Positions 41,455-49,303 of a DNA stretch of 64,000 nt are shown piece by piece. The notes below the pieces were generated by a model. That model did no database searches. It was not told the DNA's origin and saw nothing but the letters and a program-made list of their open reading frames with translations. The stretch lies in contig JANXVU010000164.1 of the NCBI GenBank assembly GCA_025351485.1, forward strand, positions 1 to 64,000, written 5' to 3'. Positions within the stretch are counted from its first letter, which is position 1; each line of letters opens with the position of its first letter. The stretch comes from Candidatus Eiseniibacteriota bacterium (lineage in GTDB: Bacteria; Eisenbacteria; RBG-16-71-46; JACRLI01). The translations under genes and the position numbers were made by a program.

Positions 41455-41634
41455 GCCTTGTCCGGAGCATTCCGGGTGGCGCCGGTTTCTTCCGCGCTGG
41501 CGGCGCGCGGCGCGAAACGCTATAATCAACCATGAATCGAGGTTCCGCGCGGGCGAGGCTCGCCGCGGGATTTCCAGGTTCCACATAGATCCCGCCAGGC
41601 CCAGGCTTGTCGTGGTCCACCCAAAGGAGAACCC

Positions 41635-43815
41635 ATGAGCTCCCCTCGTGAAGCGGCGCAGCTTGCCGTGCAGAGCCGCCAGCCCCGCACCTTCGATGTT
41701 CCGCGCCAGCCCGACGGGCACCGCGCGCCGGTCAGCAGCTACTTCGGCCGGCACGTGCTCGACCTTCTCAAGCTGAAAGAGCGCCTTCCGCGCGAGAGCT
41801 ACCAGGCGCTGCTGTCCACGGTGCGCCACGGCAAGCCGCTGCCGAGAGAAGTCGCCGAATCCGTTGCCTCGGTGGCGCGGGAGTGGGCCACGTCCCACGG
41901 CGCCACGCACTTCACGCACTGGTTCCAGCCCATGACCGGGCTCACCGCCGAAAAGCACGACGGCTTCATCGACCTCAACGTGCAGATCCCGGGCGAGCTG
42001 CGCGTGCTGGAGCGTTTTTCCGGCTCCCAGCTATCGCAGGGCGAGCCGGACGCCAGCTCCTTCCCTTCGGGCGGAATGCGCTCCACCTTCGAGGCGCGCG
42101 GCTACACCGCCTGGGACCCGACCTCGCCGATGTTCCTGGTGGAGAGCGCCAACGGCCGCACGCTGTGCATCCCGTCGGTCTACATCAGCTACCACGGCCA
42201 GAGCCTGGACCACAAGACGCCGCTGCTCCGCTCGCTGGACGCGCTGAGCCGCCAGGCGGTCGCCTTCCTGAAGCTGCTGGGCGACGTGGACGTGCACTCG
42301 GTCTCGGCCACCCTGGGCTGCGAGCAGGAATACTTCCTGGTGGACCGCGACCACTTCGCGCTGCGTCCCGACCTGGTGCTGTGCGAGCGCACGCTGCTGG
42401 GGGCGGCTTCCCCGCGCGGCCAGCAGTTCGAGGACCACTACTTCGGTTCCATTCCGCCGCGCGCGCTGGCCTTCATGGAAGAACTGGAGTTCGAGTTGCA
42501 GCGCCTGGGCGTGCCGGTCAAGACGCGCCACAACGAGGTCGCGCCCATGCAGTTCGAGATGGCGCCGATCTTTGAAGACGTGAACATGGCCAACGACCAC
42601 AACGTGCTGGCCATGGACGTGGCCCGCAAGGTGGCGCTGCGGCACCACCTGGTGTGCCTGTTCCACGAAAAGCCCTTCGCGCGCCTGAACGGCAGCGGCA
42701 AGCACTGCAACTGGAGCATGGTCACCGACCGCGGCGATAACCTGTTGGAACCCGGCCACACCCCGCACCAGAACCTCCGCTTCCTGGCCTTCCTGGCCGC
42801 GTGCCTGAAAGCCGTGCACGAGCACGCGGTGGCGCTGCGCTACTCCATCGCCAACGCCAACAACGACCTGCGCCTGGGCGCCAACGAGGCCCCGCCGGCG
42901 ATCCTGAGCGTGTTCGTGGGCGACCTGATGACCGATATCATCGAGAAGATCATCTCGGGCAAGCCCGGCAAGGATCCCGACCACTTCGTGCTGGAGATGG
43001 GCGTCTCCAAGCTGCCCATGCTGGCGCGCGACAACACCGACCGCAACCGCACCTCGCCGTTCGCCTTCACCGGGAACAAGTTCGAGTACCGCGCCGTGGG
43101 CAGTTCGGCCAACTGCGCCGGCCCGGTGACCATGCTGAACGCGGCCATCGCAGACGTGCTGGGCAAGATGACCGCCCGGCTCAAGGCGAAGATCGACGCG
43201 GGCGAGGGCCGCGACGCCGCGGTGCTGTCGCTGCTCAAGGAAGTGTTCTCCGAGACCGCCCCGATCCGTTTCGAAGGCAACGGCTACAGCGACGAGTGGA
43301 AGGCCGAGGCGAAGAAGCGGGGGCTCCCAAACACGCCGGTGGCGCCCACCGCCATCGAGGCCATGCGCGATCCGAAGCAGAGCGGATTCCTGCTCGAGCT
43401 CGGGATCCTGTCCGAGATGGAGCTCTCGAGCCGGTTCAACGTGGAGATCGAGCGCTACATCAAGCAGGTGACGCTGGAGGCCAGCACCATGGTGGAGCTC
43501 CTGACCACCTTCGTGGTCCCGGCGGCCGAACGGCAACTGGTCGCGAGCGCCGGGGCCAAGGGCGCGCTGCTCAAGAAGCGCGCGGACGCGGTGGCCACGG
43601 GGCTCGAAAGCGTGCTGGGAGCGGCGCACAAGCTGGAAGCGCTGCTCGAGGAGCTGGACGGAGTGCACGACGAGTCGGTGCGCGCCGCGCGGCTGGCCGC
43701 GGAGCTGCGCCCGATCATGGACCACGCCCGAGACGCCGCCGACGGCCTGGAGAAGATCCTGGACGACGGCCTGTGGCCCATGCCCAAGTACCGCGAGATG
43801 CTGTTCATCCGCTGA
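41635..43815 (+). CDS. glnN: glutamine synthetase type III
   Basis: 726 aa; GSIII motifs: HFTHWFQPMTGLTAEKHD, TRHNEVAPMQFEMAPIFEDVN, HEKPFARLNGSGKHCNWSM. Confidence 0.95.
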   Translation: MSSPREAAQLAVQSRQPRTFDVPRQPDGHRAPVSSYFGRHVLDLLKLKERLPRESYQALLSTVRHGKPLPREVAESVASVAREWATSHGATHFTHWFQPMTGLTAEKHDGFIDLNVQIPGELRVLERFSGSQLSQGEPDASSFPSGGMRSTFEARGYTAWDPTSPMFLVESANGRTLCIPSVYISYHGQSLDHKTPLLRSLDALSRQAVAFLKLLGDVDVHSVSATLGCEQEYFLVDRDHFALRPDLVLCERTLLGAASPRGQQFEDHYFGSIPPRALAFMEELEFELQRLGVPVKTRHNEVAPMQFEMAPIFEDVNMANDHNVLAMDVARKVALRHHLVCLFHEKPFARLNGSGKHCNWSMVTDRGDNLLEPGHTPHQNLRFLAFLAACLKAVHEHAVALRYSIANANNDLRLGANEAPPAILSVFVGDLMTDIIEKIISGKPGKDPDHFVLEMGVSKLPMLARDNTDRNRTSPFAFTGNKFEYRAVGSSANCAGPVTMLNAAIADVLGKMTARLKAKIDAGEGRDAAVLSLLKEVFSETAPIRFEGNGYSDEWKAEAKKRGLPNTPVAPTAIEAMRDPKQSGFLLELGILSEMELSSRFNVEIERYIKQVTLEASTMVELLTTFVVPAAERQLVASAGAKGALLKKRADAVATGLESVLGAAHKLEALLEELDGVHDESVRAARLAAELRPIMDHARDAADGLEKILDDGLWPMPKYREMLFIR

Positions 43816-44036
43816 GCAATCCGGCGCGGGGAGGAATGCCCTCCCCGCGCCCGCCTTGCCGCTTTCCCGGCCCATCTGCTATTCTTTGGTCGTTCGGATG
43901 ATCCCGCCCTGGCGGGACCCCGCCGCAGACTTATCTCGCCCGCCGTGGTGTCCGTACAAGTCCTTATTGAATATCAACTTAGTACGTGACCCGGCCGCTG
44001 TGCCGCACACTTCACGCTCACAGGAGGTTTGTTTCC

Positions 44037-44603
44037 ATGCCCATTCCGGCCACTCAGATCAAGGTCGGCATGACCATTCTGTACAACAGCCAGCCCCACA
44101 AGGTGCTCCAGGTGGTGCACGTCACCCCGGGGAACTGGCGCGGCATGGTGCAGACCAAGATGGTCAACATCCAGACCGGATCCAGCGCGGAACACCGCTT
44201 CCGCTCGGAAGACAAGGTGGACAAGGCCGAGATGGAAACGCACCCGATGCGTTACCTCTACAAGGCCGGCGCCGAGTACATGTTCATGAACATGGAATCC
44301 TACGAGCAGGTGAGCATGACCGACGAGATGCTCGGGGAAGCCCGGGACTATCTGATCGAGAACATGGACATCACCGTGGATTACTTCGAGGGTAAGGCCG
44401 TGGGCGTGGAGCTGCCCATTTCGGTGACGCTGCAGATCGTGGAGTGCGACCCGCCGCTCAAGGGCGCCACCGCCAGCGGCAGCCCCAAGCCCGCCAAGCT
44501 CGAGACCGGCGTGGTGGTCAAGGTGCCCCAGCACATGAACGTGGGCGACAAGGTGATGGTGGACACCCGCGAGGGCACCTTCATCGGGCGCGCGGACTCC
44601 TAG
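44037..44603 (+). CDS. efp: elongation factor P
   Basis: ATQIKVGMTILYNSQPHKVLQVVHVTPGNWRGMVQTKMVNIQTG, GKAVGVELPISVTLQIVECDPPLKGATASG; SD AGGAGG upstream. Confidence 0.94.
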   Translation: MPIPATQIKVGMTILYNSQPHKVLQVVHVTPGNWRGMVQTKMVNIQTGSSAEHRFRSEDKVDKAEMETHPMRYLYKAGAEYMFMNMESYEQVSMTDEMLGEARDYLIENMDITVDYFEGKAVGVELPISVTLQIVECDPPLKGATASGSPKPAKLETGVVVKVPQHMNVGDKVMVDTREGTFIGRADS

Positions 44604-44666
44604 CGCGGAGCGCGGCTCCCGGGTGCGCGGATTCCCCCCAGGTGCCCGTTCGAACCCAAAATATCC

Positions 44667-44703
44667 AGGGCCGGCCCGCGATCGCGGACCGGCCCTTCCT
44701 TCA
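44667..44703. terminator. bidirectional intrinsic terminator
   Basis: AGGGCCGGCCCGCG/CGCGGACCGGCCCT hairpin between convergent genes. Confidence 0.7.
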
Positions 44704-44719
44704 TCCCGGATCGTCGCAT

Positions 44720-45445
44720 CTAATTTGAGGGATGCCGCTCCAGCTTCTGCTCCAGCTTCTTTCGCCTCCCACCGTTTCTCATGCCCTGCCAGGTGAGGAG
44801 CGGCCCATAGCTGAAATAGAGCCAGCCCGAAAAGCCGATCAATTTCTCCGGACACAGCGCGGCCCACGCCACCGACAGAAGCGGAACGGCCGCCATGGCC
44901 AGGTTCTGCCCGATCTCCGCGCGGGTGTCGTGGAGCTCGATCTCGTTCAGTTCGAGGCCGCCCTGCTCGCTCCACGCATGCCGGTACAGGAACACGAAGA
45001 TCACGAACACGGCCGCCGCACCCAGCCCGTAGAGCTCGAACAGCGCCCGGGCATCCGGGACGGTCAGCTCGAAGTGCCCGCCACCCGAGAGCATGTTCGA
45101 CCAGATGAACTTCAGCGGATAAGCTTAGAACAGCACCACGAACAGCAGCGCCGAATTCAGCCACTTGGTGGGGCCGTCCTGGAGCCCATAGCGGCGGAAG
45201 TACTCGCAGTGCTTGAACCACACCTGCAGGATGAAGAAGAAGCACACCGCGAATCCCGGAAACCCGCGGATGGTGCGCGTGAGTTCGGGGAAGGTTCGGG
45301 GCACTTCCAGGGACACCATGAGGAGTGTCAGGGTGAACGCGAACACTGCGTCGCTGAAGCCCTCCAGCCGGGTCACCTCGAGCCCCCGGGGACGGAAGCC
45401 CTTGTCCAGGCCGGTGTGGCGGTGATGAATGTACTCGCGGATCAT
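44720..45445 (-). pseudogene. TMEM175-family potassium channel gene interrupted by an in-frame TAA
   Basis: ORFs 45125..45445(-) and 44720..45094(-) are in the same frame; N-part carries EGFSDAVFAFTLTLLMVSLEVP; junction reads NSALLFVVLF*AYPLKFIWSNM. Confidence 0.75.
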
Positions 45446-45558
45446 GCGGCTTCCTCCCTCTTCGCCCGGCCGGGGCGCCGGAAGCGATGCCGCAGGATAT
45501 CAGAACCAAACCTTCGCCCACCGGTGATTTGCGGCCCGCTCCGTGCTATCCTGCCGCC

Positions 45559-46179
45559 ATGAAACTCGCGGACATGCTCCTCCAGGCGGCGCAGGTGAGC
45601 GGGCGCGTGAGCGCGCTGATCGTGTTTGACGTGCTCGCGGTCTTCCTTGCCGTGCACGCGGGTCGGGGGCTTTCCAGGCGCGGGACTGCCGTGCACGCAA
45701 ACCCACGTTCGCTTGCAGGCGCCGCGCTCACGATGGTGCTCGCGCTGTTCGTTGCCGGCTGTGTGTGGTGGCGCCTCGGCAGCATCCCGGTCGCCGGACC
45801 GCTGGTGGTGGCGCTCATCGGCCTTTGCAGCATCCTGGGCTCGGTGATGTGCTTCATGGCGCTCTCGTTCATCGTGTGGGGCTTTCTGGCGCTGGGCCCG
45901 TCCGGGCATGTGCTGGCGCGGGTGGACCGCGGGGCGAAGCTGGTCACCACGGGTCCGTATCTGCTGGTGCGGCACCCGGTCTATTTTGGAATCGGCCTGC
46001 TGTTCCTGGGTGCGGCCCTGGCGGTGGCTTCGTGGTGGGCGCTGGTGGGGGCGGTGGCGTGGTGGCCGTTGGCGCTGCACCGCGCGCGGCTGGAGGACGA
46101 GCTGCTGCGGCGGGCGTTCGGCGCGGAGTTCGAGGAGTATGCGCGGCGGGTGCCGGGGGTGGTGCCGGGATTCAAGTAG
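45559..46179 (+). CDS. isoprenylcysteine carboxyl methyltransferase-family membrane protein
   Basis: LVTTGPYLLVRHPVYFGIGLLFLG ... EDELLRRAFGAEFEEYARRVPGVVPGFK. Confidence 0.8.
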   Translation: MKLADMLLQAAQVSGRVSALIVFDVLAVFLAVHAGRGLSRRGTAVHANPRSLAGAALTMVLALFVAGCVWWRLGSIPVAGPLVVALIGLCSILGSVMCFMALSFIVWGFLALGPSGHVLARVDRGAKLVTTGPYLLVRHPVYFGIGLLFLGAALAVASWWALVGAVAWWPLALHRARLEDELLRRAFGAEFEEYARRVPGVVPGFK

Positions 46180-46215
46180 GCGATCCGGTTGTCCATTCCA
46201 GATCCAGGAAATTGA

Positions 46216-46250
46216 AAGGGCCGGTCCGCCATCGCGAACCGGCCCTTCTT
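46216..46250. terminator. bidirectional intrinsic terminator
   Basis: AAGGGCCGGTCCGC/GCGAACCGGCCCTT hairpin then CTTCATTTTC, between convergent genes. Confidence 0.75.
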
Positions 46251-46278
46251 CATTTTCTCAATCCCGTTGTTGCAGAAA

Positions 46279-47069
46279 CTACCGCTTTACGTTCCGCGCG
46301 ATCGCCAGTCCCGCCAGGCCCAGCGCCATGAAGCCAAGGGTGCGCGGCTCGGGCACCGGGCCCGCCGTGCCTTCGAGGGAAAAAGCCCCGTTGAACGGGC
46401 CCTGGTGGGTGATGTCCGTGCCCACCCGCAGCCAGTCCGGGGAAAGCGCTTCGTTGCGGATCCAGGTCTGCAGGTCGGGAACGAACGGCGTACCGTCCGC
46501 GCCGATCGGCTTGGGCGCCGACAGCCAGTAGAATTCGCCGTTCTGGGTGTCCACTTCGACCTGCGGCACAAAGAAGTAGTGGTCTGAGTCCAGATCGAGC
46601 GGGGCGCTGAACGTGAGGTCGAATTCCACCTCGGTGCCGCGCATGGCCCCCTCGCCGCCCGTGAACTGGTTCGGGATGGGGTTGATTCCGTTCAGCACGC
46701 TGTTGTTCGTGGTGAAGAGCGAGGCCAGGGTCTTGGTCGAGAAAGTCATGTTCGCGTCTGCGGACTGGCGAGAGGCAAAGACCACGTCCGAGGGCGAGTT
46801 CACTCGGGTCGGCACGTTTCCCGTGGGCGGGTTGTTCGAGTCCCCGGGGAACACCCGGTAGATCTCGACTCCCACGTTGAGGATGTCGGAGACGGTCGCG
46901 TTTCCGGAGAGAATCCCGGTGAAGGTCGCGTGCTGGATGCTGGTGGAACTCGTCAGGACGAAGTCGTCCGCGGCTTCGATCTCCATCTTACCGTTGGAGC
47001 CGGCCCGGTCACGCAGATCAGAGCCAACCCCGCGATGAGGGTCGGGATGGTTCGGCTGGAGCGGAACAC
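46279..47069 (-). pseudogene. PEP-CTERM sorting domain protein, probable frameshift between signal peptide and mature region
   Basis: 46279..46986(-) ends in PVPEPRTLGFMALGLAGLAIARNVKR; signal peptide VFRSSRTIPTLIAGLALICVTGPA with SD AGGAGGG starts at 47069(-) in another frame. Confidence 0.65.
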
Positions 47070-47254
47070 GGGAGCCCTCCTGGGTGCGGATGGATGTGGC
47101 CGATCGCCGTGCCCGTCCGCAGTCGCCCCGGTGGCGGCCGCTTGGGTGGCAGTGGACTCAGGAATGCTTTGTGAATTATACGCCCGCGGATCGCCCTGTC
47201 AACGCGCGGGGCAAGGCGCCAAAAATTTCCTGCCCATCCGTTCACTTTTTTCTT

Positions 47255-47280
47255 GCCTACTGCACGCCTGTGCAGTAGGC
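47255..47280. promoter_or_regulatory. 26-bp perfect inverted repeat containing putative LexA box TGCACGCCTGTGCA (47261..47274)
   Basis: GCCTACTGCA-CGCCTG-TGCAGTAGGC; core matches the Fibrobacter LexA box TGCNCN4GTGCA; about 100 bp upstream of lexA. Confidence 0.75.
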
Positions 47281-47377
47281 TTCTTTCCAGAGGCGTTGGA
47301 CGCGCCCTTGATCCATCTCTGGCCCCGGACGGCCGGGCATTCTGCGGCCCGGCACCCGGGAGTTTGAAAGAGGAACC

Positions 47378-48007
47378 ATGCTCACAGATCGGGAAAAGGA
47401 AATCCTGGGTCTCATCACCCGGCTTACGGAAGAGCGCGGTTTTCCGCCCACCCTGCGTGAAATCGGAGAGGCCGCGGGGATCAGTTCCACCAACGGCGTC
47501 CGCTACTTCCTGGACCGGCTGGAGGCCAAGGGACGGATCCGGCGGGGCGACGGGCTTTCTCGGGCGATCGAGCTCATCGATGGGCCGGCGCGGCCATCGG
47601 CCACCATCCGGCTGCCCGAGCCCGTGGCCGTGCCCCTGATCGGGCGGGTCGCGGCGGGTTACCCGGTGCTCTCGGATGAAAACATCGAAGAGCACATCAT
47701 GGTGGATCCGAGCCTGGCCACCCCGGGGCGCACATTCGCCCTGCGGGTGCGCGGTGAAAGCATGAAAGACGCCGGCATCCTCGAGGGCGACATGGTGGTG
47801 GTGCGGGAGCAGAAAGAGGCCCGCTCGGGAGAGATCGTGGTGGCCATCGTCAACGGCGAAGCCACGGTCAAGACCTACCGGGTCAAGCGCAACGGCTCCG
47901 TGATCCTGGAGCCGGCCAACCCGGACTTCGAGCCCATCGAGATTTCCGAAGAGGCGCCGCTGGAAATCCGGGGCAAGGTGATTGCGGTGCTGCGAAAGGT
48001 GGGGTGA
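47378..48007 (+). CDS. lexA: LexA repressor
   Basis: N-terminal HTH (PPTLREIGEAAGISSTNGVRYFLDRLEAKG), cleavage AAG (GRVAAGYPVLSDENIEE), Ser RGESMKDAGI, Lys ATVKTYR. Confidence 0.96.
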   Translation: MLTDREKEILGLITRLTEERGFPPTLREIGEAAGISSTNGVRYFLDRLEAKGRIRRGDGLSRAIELIDGPARPSATIRLPEPVAVPLIGRVAAGYPVLSDENIEEHIMVDPSLATPGRTFALRVRGESMKDAGILEGDMVVVREQKEARSGEIVVAIVNGEATVKTYRVKRNGSVILEPANPDFEPIEISEEAPLEIRGKVIAVLRKVG

Positions 48008-48372
48008 TGAGCCAGTCCGAACATGACCAGCGAGTGGATTACGTGGAGTTTCCGGCCACGGACATCCCTGCCACCAAGCGCTTCTACAACGCCGTGTTCG
48101 GCTGGAAGTTCGACGACTATGGCCCCGATTACATCGGCTTTCACGACGGGCGCCTGGGGGGCGGGTTCTACAAGGCGCCGCATGCCGGCCCGGGCGGGGC
48201 GCTGGTGGTGATCTACGCCGCAGACATGGAGGCGACCCAGGCGCGCGTGGTTCAGGCGGGCGGCAAGATCCTGCGCCCGACGTTTGATTTTCCAGGCGGC
48301 CGCAGGTTTCATTTTTCAGACCCGAGCGGAAACGAGCTCTCTGTCTGGTCGGAGCAGGTCGGTCACAGTTAG
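48007..48372 (+). CDS. VOC/glyoxalase family protein
   Basis: VDYVEFPATDIPATKRFYNAVFGWKFDDYGPDYIGFHDG ... RRFHFSDPSGNELSVWSE; overlaps lexA stop. Confidence 0.9.
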   Translation: MSQSEHDQRVDYVEFPATDIPATKRFYNAVFGWKFDDYGPDYIGFHDGRLGGGFYKAPHAGPGGALVVIYAADMEATQARVVQAGGKILRPTFDFPGGRRFHFSDPSGNELSVWSEQVGHS

Positions 48373-48458
48373 CGGTTCACCGTTCACCCCCTGAAAACCC
48401 GTGCGGGTCGATCGGACTGCCTTCGGGCTCGTCCCATTGGATTCGTGTTCCCCTCAAC

Positions 48459-48472
48459 TGCACATATGTGCA
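48459..48472. promoter_or_regulatory. putative LexA box TGCACATATGTGCA
   Basis: perfect 14-bp palindrome matching TGCNCN4GTGCA, ending 12 nt before the ATG at 48485. Confidence 0.75.
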
Positions 48473-48484
48473 AGGAGTTCCAAT

Positions 48485-48841
48485 ATGTCCGCTCCTATGA
48501 GTCATGAGATCGCCACCGAAGCCGGCAGCCGATCCCTGGGACCGATCCCCCTGGATCGACTGCACCTGGTCGCCCTCGAGCCGGTGGGACACAAGCCGGT
48601 GCTGAGCGGCGACGTGGCCGCGGAACTCACCCGCGCGTTCATGGAAATCGCCGCGCACTCCGGGTACCGGGTCATGTCGGTCTCCATCCTTCCGGATCAC
48701 GTGAACCTGGTCGTGGAGCTCGGCGGGCTGCACCGCGCGGAATCGGTCACGCGCGAGCTGCGCGGGCTTTCCAGCCTGCGCCTGATGCAGAGCTTTCCCT
48801 CGCTCCGTCTCAAGCTGCGCGCCAACCACCTCTGGATCTAG
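48485..48841 (+). CDS. truncated IS200/IS605 TnpA-like (Y1 HUH-derived) domain protein, likely non-catalytic
   Basis: DRLHLVALEPVGHKPVLSGDVAAELTRAFMEIAAHSGYRVMSVSILPDHVNLVVEL...LRGLSSLRLMQSFPSLRLKLRANHLWI*; HUH is HVN; ends before the Tyr helix. Confidence 0.7.
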   Translation: MSAPMSHEIATEAGSRSLGPIPLDRLHLVALEPVGHKPVLSGDVAAELTRAFMEIAAHSGYRVMSVSILPDHVNLVVELGGLHRAESVTRELRGLSSLRLMQSFPSLRLKLRANHLWI

Positions 48842-48894
48842 CCCGCCCGCGCGCGGCACTCGAAACATCCAATGGAAATGGGCGGGAGACGGAG

Positions 48895-49149
48895 ATGATC
48901 CAGGCTGTCCACGAGCCCATCGAAGTCATCACGGTTTTCTCCGAAGGCCATGCCCGGCCGCTGCGCTTCAAGTGGCGCAAGCGCGTGGTCAAGGTCGCCA
49001 AGGTGACCGGCGAATGGGTTCGCAACGAAGGAGATTCGCGGGTCCACTACTACTCGGTGCTCGGTGAAACCTCGGACTACTTCGAGATCGCCTACGACGC
49101 CCGCAAGGTGCTGTGGACCCTGATGAAAGTCTGGCTGGATGGAGCGTGA
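48895..49149 (+). CDS. DUF6504-like small protein
   Basis: EPIEVITVFSEGHARPLRFKWRKRVVKVAKVTGEWVRNEGDSRVHYYSVLGETSDYFEIAYDARKVLWTLMKVWLDGA; adjacent to a Y-family polymerase. Confidence 0.6.
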   Translation: MIQAVHEPIEVITVFSEGHARPLRFKWRKRVVKVAKVTGEWVRNEGDSRVHYYSVLGETSDYFEIAYDARKVLWTLMKVWLDGA

Positions 49150-49303
49150 GGATGGGATCGAGGGGAGCCACGGCGGAAGTCCCGCCGCCTTATTTCACAC
49201 CTCACGTTTCCGTCTGAGCCAGTTTCGGGATTGAAGCCCCGGCGCGGACCGCTTCTGCGCCACGCGCCACCTCCCGCGCCGGGGCCAACTCGTGGGGAGG
49301 ATC

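Noticed and set aside
47255-47280. Palindrome upstream of lexA as a plain terminator
   Set aside because: Possible given the T-rich tail, but the exact match to TGCNCN4GTGCA and the second copy at 48459 (no T-tail) favour an operator.
48485-48841. Active IS200/IS605 insertion element
   Set aside because: HUH is degenerate, the Tyr region is missing and no TnpB or terminal hairpins are evident; treated as a transposase-derived gene instead.
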